64,000 nt of DNA from Sapria himalayana (taxonomy: Eukaryota; Streptophyta; Magnoliopsida; Malpighiales; Rafflesiaceae), in contig JAREIK010017129.1 in the NCBI GenBank assembly GCA_029783825.1, positions 1 through 64,000 on the forward strand, written 5' to 3'. The position numbers and the translations under genes are program-made. The stretch's first letter is position 1. Each line of letters opens with the position of its first letter. Positions 1 to 11,900 of the stretch are shown here, piece by piece. The notes beneath the pieces were generated by a model. The model saw only the letters and a program-made list of their open reading frames with translations. It ran no database searches and was not told the origin of the DNA.

Positions 1-520
1 TATCTTCAAAAATTAGAAAAAATAATAAAAATAATTTTTTGCTATATCATTATTTAAATAAAACTTATAAACCCGTAAATGCCTAAACACTTAAACCTCT
101 AAACTCCTAAACACAAAAGCCCCTAAATACTTAAACCTTTAAACTCGTAAACCTTAAATATAATTTAAATAATTTATTAAAATATTAATTACAAAATAAA
201 TTATGAGAGATACAAATATAATTTAAATAATTTATTTTTCATCAAAAAAAATATAAGCTTATAAAAGAAGCAAAAACTAAAAAACAAATATTTTTATTTA
301 GTAATAAATTTTACTTAGATTTTGAATAAATTTAGGTTTTGCAATTATATTTTAATTTATATCTATCATATTAATAATAACATATTAATTTATATTTTGA
401 TAATTGATATCATATCTATTAATAAAATTGTTTAAATTTAGTTTATATTATATATAATTATAATGATTCTTATTACTAAATATTATTTTCATATTTTTAA
501 AAAATTTTAAAATTATTATA

Positions 521-546
521 TTTTCAAAGGTTATAACCTTTGAAAA
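521..546. other. Perfect 26-bp palindrome of the satellite monomer
   Basis: A perfect dyad with core AAAGGTTATAACCTTT flanked by TTTTC and GAAAA. Equivalent dyads sit once per monomer across the window. Perfect 26-bp versions are also at 17166-17191, 21169-21194, 36735-36760, 41712-41737 and 57449-57474. Function is unknown; it could be a homodimer binding site or a cruciform-prone element. Confidence 0.85.
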
Positions 547-3500
547 TGTGAAAAAATATCAAAAATAATTATTTTGTTATTTCTTTGTTTAAATAAAACT
601 GATAAACCACTAAATGCCTAAAAACATAAACTGCTAAAGTCATAAACGAAAAAAACTCTAAATACTTAAAATATTAAACTGGTATACATTAATAATAATT
701 CATAAATCTCATTTTAATTTTTATTTAGTATATTTTTAAATTTTTATTTTAATTATTTATCAGTTTATTTTTATAGAAATATTAATTACAAAATAAATTA
801 TTAGTGAGACAGATCTAATTTAAATTAGACTGGAGTACCCAAAATAATAATGAATAAATCTCAATATTATGTTTTTCATTATAATTTTAAATATTCATTT
901 TAATTATTTATTTGTTTATTTTTATATTAATATTAATTAAAAAATAAAATGAGTTAGACAAATATAATTTATATAAATTAATTTTCATCAAAAAAAATAT
1001 GGATAAACTTTTTAAAAGTGGAAAAAATTTCAAAACAACAAATTATTATCTAGTAATATATTTTGATTTATTCTGAATCATTTTAGCGTTTTTATTATAT
1101 TTTAATTGATATATATCTTATTAATAATAGATTATTAATTTATTTTTTGATCATTTTTAGAATATTTATCAATAATATTGTTTATCTTGAATTTATATGA
1201 TATATAAAAATAATGATTATTATAACTAAATATTAAATTCACATTTCAAAATAATTTAAAAATTATTATATTTTCAAATGTTATAACCTTTGCAAATATC
1301 AAAAAATAATAAAAATAAATATTTTGTTATTATAATTTTTATATAAAACCTATAACCCACTAAATGCATACACAATAAAATCAGTAAACTCCTAAGGCCC
1401 GTGCCTAAATACATAAACCATTAAACAGCTATATAATACATAATAATTAATAAATCTAATTTTTAGTTCTATTTATTATAATTTTTAATATTCATTTAAT
1501 TTTTTATTAGATTATTTTTATAGAAATATTTATTACAAAATAAATTATGAGAGCAACATATATATTTTAATTAATTATTTTTAATCAAAAAAAATATGCT
1601 TATAAAAGAAGTAGAAATTTAAAAATTAAAAATTATTATCCAGTAATATATTTTACTTTAATTTTGAATCAATTTGGGTTTTGTAAATAATTTTTAATTA
1701 ATATCAATGTTTTTATTAATAGTGTTTTAATTTAAATTTTGATAATTATTATATTATCTATTAATAAAATTGTTTATATTTAGTTTATATGAAATATATT
1801 TATTAATATTTTTATAACTAAATATTCTATTCACATTTCAAAAAATTTTAAATATTATTATATTTTCAAAGGTTATAACCTATGAAAATGAGAAAAAATT
1901 ACAATTTTTTTTGTTATTTTATTGTTTAAATAAAACCTATAAGCCACTAAATGCCTAAAGACATAAATTGCTAAACACCAAAACAACAAAACCTCAAAAT
2001 ACTTAAACAATTAAATAGGTGTACATTAATAAAAAATCATAAAAATCAATTTAATTTTTATTAAGTATAATTTTAAATTTTTATATTAATTATTTATAAG
2101 TTTATTTTTATATAAAATATTAATTACAAAATAAATTATTAGTGAGACAGATCTAATTTAAATAATTTATTTTTCATCAAAAAAATATATATCTTTATAA
2201 AAAGTGGCAAAATTTTAAAAACAAAAATTTATTATTTAGTAATATATTTTATTTTTATTTTGAATCATTTTAGATTTTGCAATTATATTTTAATTTATAT
2301 CATTCTTATTAATAATAGTTTATTTAATTTTTTATTGATCATTATTATAATACCTATTAATAAAATTATTTATATTGAGTTTACATTAAATATAATTATT
2401 AAGATTATTATTACTAAATATTTTATTCACATTTAAAAAAATTATAAATTATTATATTTTCAAAGGTTATAACCTTCAAAAATAAAAAAAAATCAAAAAA
2501 TTAAATTTTTTATTTTTTTAATTCTTTAAATAAAACTATAAATCACTTAAGGCATAAACACTTAAATCACTAAACCCCAAAATGCCTAAATACTTGAACC
2601 ATTAAACTAGTATATCCTGAATAAAAAATAATAAATATCTATTTTATTTTTATTCACTATAATTTTAAATATTTATTTTAATTATTTATTAGTTTATTTT
2701 TATAGAATTATAAATTACAAAATAATTTATGAGGAAGACAAATATAATTTAAATAATTTACTTTTAATAACAAAAAATATAAACTTATAAAAAGAAGCAA
2801 AAAATCAAAGAAAGTATTATTTTGTAATATATTTTAATTTGATTTTGAATAAATTTACGTTTTGCAAATAAATTTTAAATAATATCTATCTTATTAATAA
2901 TAGTTTGATTAATTTATTTTTTGATCATTAAAATAATATATTTCAATATAGTTGTTTATATTGAATTTACATGATATATAATTATTAAGATTTTCATAAC
3001 TAAATATAGTATTCACATATAAAAAAAATTTAAAAATTGTTATATTTTCAATGTTTATAACCTTCAAAAATGAGAAAAAATAACAAAAATAAATTTTTTG
3101 TTATATCATTGTTTAAATAAAACTTATAAACTATTAAATGCCTAAATACATAAATATCTAAACTCCTAAACTCCGAAGCCCCTAAATACTTAAACCTTTA
3201 AACTCGTAAACCTTAAATATAATTTAAATAATTTATAGATATATTAATTACAAAATAAATTATGAGTGATACAAATATAATTTAAATAATATATTTTTCA
3301 TCAAAAAAACATATAAGCTTATAAAATGATCCAAAAACTAAAAAAAATTATTATTTAGTAATAAATTTTACTTTGATTTTGAATCATTTTAGGGTTTTTA
3401 ATTATATTTTAATTTATATCTATCATATTAATAATATCATATTAATTTATTTTTTGATAATTGATATCATATCTATATATAAAATTATTTATATTTAGTT

Positions 3501-4469
3501 TATATAATATATAATTATAATGATTATTATTACTAAATATTATATTCAAATTTTTACAATAATTTTAAATTATTATATTTTAAAGGTAATAAACTTTGAA
3601 AATGTGAAAAAATATCAAAAATATTTTTTATATTTGTTCATTGTTTAAATAAAACCTATAAACCACTAAATGCCTAAAAACATAAATCGCTAAACTCATA
3701 AATGACTAAACCTCTAAATAATTAAACCATTAAACTGGTAAACATTAATAATAATTCATAAATCTCATTATAATTTTTATTCAGTATAATTTTAAATTTT
3801 TATTTTAATTATTTATTAGTTTATTTTTATAAAAATATTAATTACAAAATAAATTATTAGTGAGATAGATCTAATTTAAATTAAAATAGAATTCCTAAAT
3901 AATAAATAATAAATCTCATTTTTTTTCATTATAATTTTAAATATTAATTTTAATTATTTATTTGTTTATTTATATATAAATATTAATTACAAAATAAATT
4001 GAGCTAGACAAAAATAATTTATATAAATTATTTTTCATCAAAAAATTATAGATAAACTCTTTTAAAACAAAATTTTCAAAACAAAAAATTATTATATATT
4101 AATATATTTTGCTTTGCTTCGGAATTATTTTTGGTTTTGTAATTATATTTTAATTGATATCTATCTTATTAATAATAGATTATTAATTTATTTTTTGATC
4201 ATTATTAGAATATTTATTAATAAAAATGTTTATACTGAATTTACAAGATATATAATTATAAAGATTATTATAACTAAATATTATATTTACATTTGAAAAT
4301 AATTCAAAAATTATTATATTTTTAAAGGTTATCATCATTAAAAATGAGATAAAATCACACAAATAAATTTTTTGTTATTTTATTGTTTATATAAAACCTA
4401 TAAACTATTAAATGCCTAAACGCTTAAATCATTAAACTCCTAAACCCCAAAACCCCAAAATCCTAAAAT

Positions 4470-4535
4470 ACTTAAACATTTAAACCATCTTTAAAGGTTT
4501 AAGTATTTATAAATAATATATAAATATCTATCAAT
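4470..4535. repeat. Head-to-head octamer junction (monomer y, copy 1)
   Basis: The CCTAAA-like tract running rightwards ('cttaaacatttaaacc') meets a short tract of the opposite strand sense ('aaaggtttaagtattta'). The two telomere-like tracts are therefore head to head inside one shortened monomer, and the neighbouring palindromes are only about 385 bp apart. The same junction occurs inverted at 25110-25170, which ties the two regions to one segmental duplication. Confidence 0.75.
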
Positions 4536-6663
4536 AAATAATAGTTTATTAATTTATTTATTGATCATTATTATATTTATATTTAGTTTATTAATATCTA
4601 TCAATAAAATTGTTTGTTTTTAATATACATTATATATAATTATTAAGTTTATTATAACTAAATATTGTATTCACATTTGAAAAAAATTTAAAAATTATTA
4701 TATTTATAAAGGTTATAACCATCAAAATTGATAAATTTGTTTTTGTTATTTCATTATTTAATTAAAACATATAAACTACTAAATGCCTAAACACTTAAAT
4801 CACTAAACTCCTAAACTCCTAAATACTTATACCATTAAACAGGTATACCCTAAATAATTAATCATAAATCTCATTTTTTTTGTATTCATTATAATTTTAA
4901 TATTCATTTTAATTATTTATTAGTTTATTTTTATATAAATATTAAATTGAAAAATAAAATTATGAATGAGAAAAATATAATTTAAATAATTTATCTACAT
5001 CAAATAAATTTATAAGCTTATAAAAAGAATCAAAAATTTAAAAATAAAAAATTATTATTTATTAATATATTTTACTTTGATTTTGAATCGTTTTAGGTTT
5101 TGCAAATATATTTTAATTAATATCTATCTTATTAATAATAGCTTATTAATCTATTTTATGATCAGTATTATAATATCGATCAATAAAATTATTTATATTG
5201 AATTTACATGATATTTAATTTTTATGATTATTATAATTAAATATTGTATTAACATTTGAAAAAAAATTAAAAATTATAATATTTTCAATGGTTATAACCA
5301 TGAAAATGTGAAAAAATCATAAAAATAATTTTTTTGTTATTTAATTATTTAAATAAAACCTATAAACCACAAAATACCTAAATACTTAAATTACTAAACT
5401 CCTAAACCCTATTACTGCTACACCACACACACATAGCAACGGACCACAGTACACACGTGCACATATTTTTGTCCATTTTGGTGTAGCATTTAGAGGGGCC
5501 AGCAAGTCCTAGAAGCATCCAGAAGTATGGGCCACCAGCTTGTAGAGGGCCCCACTAGCAAGCTGGGATGATAACAGTCAGAAAACCGACGAGACCGAGC
5601 AAAGTGGGCGGGAGTAAACCCAGGAGTAACTTGGAGTGGGTCCCACGAGCCCTATCAGGCACCATAGAGGGCCACCCAACCATCGCCCAACAGGAGTAGC
5701 GGGTAATCCATGATTAATTCGATAGCCGGCAAAATCTGAAGTATCACCAAGCAGGGCCTGTAAGCAATGGAGTCCATACCAGCCACATGGGAGCGAAATA
5801 TTGAAACTTGTTGTTTATGTTTGCAGTCTTATTTGTATTTTGGACTTTGTATGCACCATGTACTTTTAGAGACAGATCATGACATACTCACACACACAAT
5901 ATTGCCTGTTCTCTATGTAGCATGCAATGGGGGCAACTGGACCCATGAGTTTCTCTAAGTGGGGCCCACTAATGCATTTTGTAAATTCAGATTAGGCGAT
6001 GCTACACTTCCGGGAGAAGAACACCTATCTTTATTGCATTTTGTAATTTTACTTGTATTCTAGCTTGGTTGTACGCGTAGATAATTATACTATGAGATGG
6101 TCCCCATCACACATGCACACCGATGCAAGCATATTTTTTGATATTTTGTCGGTGCAACATACTGCCACTTCTTGGAGCTCGAGGAGGAAGCATTCTAACC
6201 TGAGAGATACTCTTTTGAGGATCATTGGAGCAAAAGAATGTGGAATTCAGAGGTGATAATGAATTGAAAAACTGCCGTAGATATTAACTTGTGGATTTAT
6301 CGGTATTCAGTTTTACATGTATTCCATTGCATAGCAATGACATATGCAAACGCTTGATACTGTATGTCACACACATGCACAATCTTATATTTGCATAGTT
6401 TTAAAATGGTGCATCATTCAGGTTCCTCCAAAAGGCTTGGACAAATTCGAATGGAAAGGATGCAGTGCGCATAATGACTCAATGCCAATTTTGAAGTCTG
6501 GGAATGGCAAGTTATTTTAGTTGTATTCGTACGCTTGGAATTATTATGCATTATGTTTTTTTATGTATTTTATGCATAGAATCATTAAGGTGCATAGGAT
6601 TTGGTGGGCTGGCATAAATTAGCCAGCTTTTTAGTCTCTTGTAAGTTGTGTGCCTAAATGATA

Positions 6664-6693
6664 AATAAAGTGTGTATTTTCCGAAAAAAAAAA
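6664..6693 (+). other. Polyadenylation-like hexamer followed by A10 in INS copy 1
   Basis: AATAAA lies at 6664-6669 and an uninterrupted run of ten A residues at 6684-6693, about 15 bases downstream. That spacing fits a cleaved and polyadenylated transcript copied back into DNA. INS copy 2 has the mirror image (T9 at 22943-22951, TTTATT at 22966-22971). No flanking target duplication was found for region I alone, so retroposition is an inference. Confidence 0.5.
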
Positions 6694-6705
6694 CAATAAA
6701 ATACC

Positions 6706-6783
6706 ATAAACCCTAAACTTTAAATCCTAAAGCTTAAACCAAAAACTATAACCCTGGGCCATAAACCCTAAATCCTAAATCTC
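6706..6783 (-). repeat. Heptamer-phased telomere-like tract in INS copy 1
   Basis: About eleven degenerate units in 7-bp phase, including AAACCCT, AAATCCT and AAAGCTT, resembling the plant telomere repeat CCCTAAA. The phase differs from the 8-bp phase of the tracts in the surrounding satellite. It directly follows the A-run of INS region I. Matching tracts are at 22853-22932 and 59702-59762. Confidence 0.7.
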
Positions 6784-7897
6784 ATGTTTTGCACTTTTAT
6801 AATCAAATGACCAAGTGTTAAATTTAAATTGAAATTCAGAATTTTTGGGAATGTCACAGATTTATCATTTTGTATATGTAACACAAAGTCATGACTCAAG
6901 GGGTGAGTTATGGATTCGGTCTCTTTCTTGCTTTAGATTATTGTAGCATTAGCAATGGTCATGATTGTATATTTTGTCTCTAGAACACAAAATCATATCG
7001 ATGAGAATATGCCATAACTTGTCTCTCTATTGAACATATTGTTATGGCATTAGGAATGATCATGAAAACATATTTAATCACTATAATACTGGGTCACAGT
7101 ATTGGATATGACCATAGCTTGTGCATTTTATCTTTATATTGCAAAGTCATTGCACTACGAATGATTGTAACTTTGGACATTCCTCAAGAGCAAAAGTCAT
7201 GACCCTAGAAATAGCTAAAGATTCAGTACTACTCTTTATAACTTTATATAGCTAAAATTCTTGGGATTGGAAATATCACTATGGCTTTTTCCATTGATTT
7301 GTGACATCAAGTGTCAATATGCAAGACTAATATTTTGAGCAATGATTAAAACCTTTTATACATTTGAATATGATTCATTTAGACCTTTTTGGGTATTGTG
7401 AGCTTGTATACATAATTCATTTAATATAAAAAGAAAGAAATGATACTTTTCATATCCATGAGAATAAAAAAGGGGCTTAGACATGCCAATAAAATAAATT
7501 TTTTGATTCTTGATTGAAAGAGAGCCCATACTTCTTGCCTTGCTCAAAAAGCCCTGGGGCTAGTTTGTTCTAATATGCTACAAGATCATTATTTTTTTAG
7601 AGGTGAACTATGTTTTAAAAAAATTGCTTTGAGTATGTGTATGAGAGATATTTTAGAAGAAATTACAATAATCAATATAAATAGCATCCTCAACAACTAG
7701 CTATTTGAACACATAGGGGTACAACTTTGGTTTAGTCTGTTAGCGTACATGAGTCAAATTACTTTTGATAACCCAGTGATTCAACATCAAATATGATGAG
7801 ACATAATAGAGATAAAGTAAAAGCTCCTATTATTTTGGTTAGAGCTTTAGCAATCATTCTAGAGTTGAGAGAGGAATAAAATAAATTATTTTAATTA
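6784..7897. repeat. INS region II, copy 1: unrecognised repeated sequence
   Basis: About 1.1 kb between the heptamer tract and the satellite. It shares most bases with 21741-22852 and 58586-59701 on the opposite strand. It contains several spaced 'gtcatgac' and 'ggtcatgat' words but no clear tandem period. No ORF longer than 63 codons is open here and no protein family is recognisable in either direction. It is absent from INS copy 3. Confidence 0.7.
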
Positions 7898-8897
7898 TTC
7901 AGTATAATTTTAATTTTTATTTTAATTATTTATCAGTTTATTTTTATAGATATATTAATTACAAAATAAATTATTAGTGGGTCAGATATAATTTAAATAA
8001 TTTATATTTCATCAAAAAAATATAAGCTTATAAAAATTGGCACAATTTTAAAATCAAAATTTTATTATTTAGTAAAATATTTTATTTTGATTTTGTATCA
8101 TTTTAGATTTTGCATTTAAATTTTAATTTTTATCATTCTTTTTAATAATAGTTTATTAATTATTTATTGATCATTATTATAATATCTATTAAAATAATTA
8201 TTATATTGAGTTTAAATTATATATAATTATTAAGATTATTATAACTAAATATTATATTCAAATTTCAAAAAAATTAAAAATTATTATATTTTCAAAGGTT
8301 ATAACCTTCAAAAATTAAAGAATAAACAAAAAATTAATTTTTTTGTTTTTTCATTCTTTAAATAAAAACTATAAATCACTAAAGGCATAAACACTTAAAT
8401 CAATAAACCCCAAAACACCTAAATATTTAAACCATTAAAACTGTATACCCTGAATAATAAATAATAAATCTCAATTTTATTTGTATTCATTCTAATTTTA
8501 AATATTTATTTTAATTATTTATTAGTTTATTTTTATAGAATTATAAATTACAAAATAATTTATGACGAAGACAAATATAATTTAAATAATTTATTTTTAA
8601 TAACAAAAATATAAACTTATAAAAAAAGCTAAATGTTAAAAAAAATTATTATTTAGTAATATATACTTTGATTTTGAATAAATTTAGATTTTGCAAATAA
8701 GTTTTAAATAATATCTATCTAATTAATAATTGTTTATTAATTTATTTATTGATCATTATTATAATATCTAGCAATGTGATTATTTATATTGAATTTAAAT
8801 GACTTATATTTATTAAGATTATTATAACTAAATATTATATTTACATTTGATAAAAATTTAGAAATTTTTATATTTTCAAAGGTTATAACCTTCAAAG
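7898..8897 (-). repeat. Satellite, inverted orientation (block 2)
   Basis: Continues block 1 on the far side of INS copy 1. From the INS side it holds the remainder of a k monomer, then a d-type octamer tract near 8350-8450. It ends at the palindrome near 8874-8897, where orientation reverses. The d-k order beside INS differs from the i-k order beside INS copies 2 and 4, so the similarity between the two inverted regions ends within this block. Confidence 0.85.
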
Positions 8898-8905
8898 ATA
8901 GATAT
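8874..8905. other. Satellite inversion breakpoint at a palindrome
   Basis: Left of this point monomers read in the inverted sense and run into the palindrome ('ttttcaaaggttataacc'). The sequence then continues as 'gatagatattaatt', which belongs about 200 bp away on the opposite strand of a normal monomer. All satellite to the right has the G-rich octamers on the plus strand. The switch therefore lies within a few bases of the palindrome's right arm. Confidence 0.75.
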
Positions 8906-11900
8906 TAATTAAAAATATTTACAAAGCCCAAATTGATTCAGATTTAAAGTAAAATATATTACTTAATAATAATTTTTAATCTTTAAATTTTTTCTTATTT
9001 TATAAGCGTAAATACTTTTATTGATTAAAAATAGATTATTTAAATTATATTTCTCGCACTCATACAATTTTTGTAATAAATATTCTTATAAAAATAAACT
9101 AATAAATAATTAAAATGAATATTTAAAATTATAATAAATAGAAATAAAAATTAGATTTATTAATTATTAAGTAGTATATAGCGATTTAAAGGTTTATGTA
9201 TTTAGGCATTACTAGGTTTAAAAGTTTACTGATTTAACTATGTATGCATTTAGTGGTTATAGGTTTTATTTAAAAATTAAATAAACAAAAAATTTATTTT
9301 TATTATTTTTTGATATTTATATATGTTATAACCTTTGAAAATATAATAATTTTTAAATATTTTTCAAAAGTGAATTCAATATTTAGTTATAATAATCATT
9401 ATATTTATATTTCATATAAATTCAATATAAATAATTTTATTGATAAATATTCTAATAATGATCAAAAAATAAATTAATAATCTTTTATTAATGAGATAGA
9501 TATCAATTAAAATAAAATTACAAAACCTAAAATAATTTAGAAGGAAGGCAAAATATATTACTATATAATAAATTTTTGTTTTGAAATTTTTTCTTCTTTT
9601 ATAAGTTTATCTATATTTTTTGATGAAAAATAATTTATATAAATTATATTTGTCTAACTCATTATTTATATTGTTATTAATATTTAATAAAAATAAACAA
9701 ATAAATTATTAAAAAGAATATATTTATTATAATGAAAAAAATAATATTGATATTTATTATTTATTATTTTGGGTATACTAGTTTAAAAGTATTATCTTTT
9801 TAGGGTTTTAAAGATTTAGGAGTTATTGATTTAAGGGTTTAGGCATTTAGTGGTTTATAGGATTTATTTAAACAATGAAATAACAAAAAAATTATTTTTG
9901 ATATTTTCTCACATTTTCAAATGTTATAACCTTTAAAAATATAATAATTTTAAATTTTTTTAAAAATGTGAATACAACATTTTGTAATAAGAATCATTAA
10001 AATTATATATCATATAAACTAAATATAAACAATTTTATCGATACATATGATATCAATTATCAAAAAATAAATTAATGTGCTAGTATTAATATGATAGATA
10101 TAAATTAAAATATAATTACAAAACCTAAAATTAATCAAAATCCAAGTAAAATTTATTACTAAATAATAATTTTTATTTTTTAGTTTTTGCATCTTTTTAT
10201 AAGCTTATTTTTTTTGATGAAAAATAAATTTTTAAATTATATTTGTATCACTCATAATTTATTTTGTAATTAATATTTTAATAAATAATTTAAATTATAA
10301 TTAAGGTTTACGAGTTTAAAGGTTTAAGTATTTAGGGGCTTTTGTGTTTAGAAGTTTAGATGTTTAAGTATTTATCCATTTAGTTGTTTATAAGTTTTAT
10401 TTAGATAATTATTAACAAAAGATTTATTTTTATTATTTTTAAAATTTTTGAAGGTTATAACCTTTGAAAATATATTAATTTTTAAATTTTTTTCAAATGT
10501 AAATATAATATTTAGTTATAATAATCTTAATAAATATAAGTCATTTAAATTCAATATAAATAATTACATTGCTAGATATTATAATAATGATCAAAAAAAT
10601 TTAATAAACTATTATTAATATGATAGATATTATTTAAAAAGTATTTGTAAAATCTAAATTTATTCAAATCAAAGTAAAATATATTACTAAATAATAATTT
10701 TTTTTATGTTTTGCTTTTTTTATAAGTTTATATTTTTGTTATTAAAAATAAATTATTTAAATTATATTTGTCTTACTCATAATTATTTTTTAATTTATAA
10801 TTCTTTAATACTAAACTAATAAATAATTAAAATAAATATTTAAAATTATAATTAATACAAATAAAATTGAGATTTACTATTTATTATTCAGGATATACCG
10901 GTTTAATGGATTAAGTATTTAGGTGTTTTTTTGTTTAGGAGTTTAGTGATTTAATTGTTTAGACATTTAGTGATTTATAGTTTTTATTTAAAGAATGAAA
11001 AAACAAAAAATTTAATTTTTTGATTTTTTTTAATTTTTGAAGGTTATAACCAATGAAGATATAATAATTTTTAATTTTTTTTTAAATGTGAATATAATAT
11101 TTAGTTATAATAAGCTTAATAATTATATATAATGTAAACTCAATATAAATAATTTTATTGATAAATATTATAATAATGATCAATAAATAAATTAATAAAT
11201 GAGTATTTATAAGAATGATATAAATTAAAATATAATTGTAAAATCTAAAATGATTCAAAATGCAAAATAAGCTATATTACTAAATGCTTATAAATTTTTT
11301 AATAAGCATTTTTTTATAAGCATTTTTAAATAAGCTATATTACTAATAATTTATTTTGTAATTAATATTTCTATAAAAATAAACTGATAAATAATTAAAG
11401 TGAATATTTAAAATTATAATGAAAACTAATAAAAATTAGATTTATGATTTATTATTTGGACTATACTAATTTAATGTTTTAAGTATTTATGGGCTTCGGG
11501 GTTTAAAAGTTTTGTCATTTTATAATTTAGTCAATTAGTGGTTTTAGGTTTTATATAGAAAATAAAATAACAAAAAATTTATTTTTGTTATTTTTTCTCA
11601 TTTTTGAATGTTATAACCTTTGAAAATATAATAATTTATAATTTTTTTTTTGAAAAGCAAATATACTATGAAGTTATAATAATCATAGTAATTATATATC
11701 ATATAAATTCAATATAAACTATTTTATTGATATATATTATAATAATGATCATATAAAAGTAATAAACAATTATTTATAATATAAATATTGTTTAAAATAT
11801 ATTTTCAAAACCTAAAATGATTCAAAATCAAAGTGAAATATTTTATGAAATATTAATTTTAAATTTTTAAATTTTTGTATCCATTTATAAGCCTATATAT

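Larger units (their letters stand above)
1..5410 (-). repeat. AT-rich ~590-bp satellite array, inverted orientation (block 1)
   Basis: Tandem satellite with the G-rich octamer tract on the minus strand, so the plus strand reads CCTAAA-like words. Palindromes with core GGTTATAACC or one-off variants recur near 528, 1277, 1868, 2463, 3055, 3587, 4325, 4700 and 5288. Spacing is mostly about 590 bp, with about 530 where a short c monomer lies, about 740 for long k monomers and 385 at a truncated one. Read in the array's main orientation (from 5410 down to 1), the order is x, l, y (near 4440), k (near 3700-3890), c (near 3150), d (near 2550), k (near 2000), a (near 1370), k (near 620-830), c (near 100). 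Visually over 80% A+T. The short ORFs inside (for example 4114-4296) are Ile/Tyr/Asn-rich translations of satellite, not genes. Confidence 0.9.
5411..7897 (+). repeat. INS copy 1: unrecognised 2.5-kb composite insert, full length
   Basis: A stretch of normal base composition inside the satellite. It starts just after 'ctaaaccct' and ends at 'attattttaattattc', where satellite resumes. Region I (5411-6693) has the look of a transcribed unit: a polyadenylation-like hexamer at 6664-6669 and ten A residues at 6684-6693. Region II (6706-7897) begins with a heptamer-phased telomere-like tract and continues as unrecognised AT-moderate sequence. Short ORFs (5767-5958, 6053-6256, minus 7356-7547) match no family I know. 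The same unit occurs inverted at 21741-24224 and in damaged form at 55127-56197 and 58586-60832. It could be a non-autonomous retroelement, a retrocopied transcript joined to other repeat, or a captured genomic fragment; I cannot decide from sequence alone. Confidence 0.85.

Noticed and set aside
1..5410. Possible organelle (mitochondrial or plastid) DNA because of the extreme AT content
   Set aside because: No organelle genes, rRNA or tRNA appear; the sequence is a tandem satellite with a nuclear hAT element and telomere-like tracts.
5416..5488. 10-bp inverted repeat TGCTACACCA / TGGTGTAGCA with a 53-base loop at the start of INS copy 1, suggestive of a terminal hairpin
   Set aside because: The arms are not kept complementary in copies 2 and 3, so it is not a maintained structure.
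6440..6475. 'acaaattcgaatgg' resembling an RNA polymerase III B box, which might make INS a SINE
   Set aside because: The match is partial and no A box lies at the proper distance upstream; INS is also far longer than a SINE.
6706..6783. A true chromosome end or recent interstitial telomere
   Set aside because: The heptamers are degenerate, only about 80 bp long, and occur in each INS copy that keeps region II at the same internal position.
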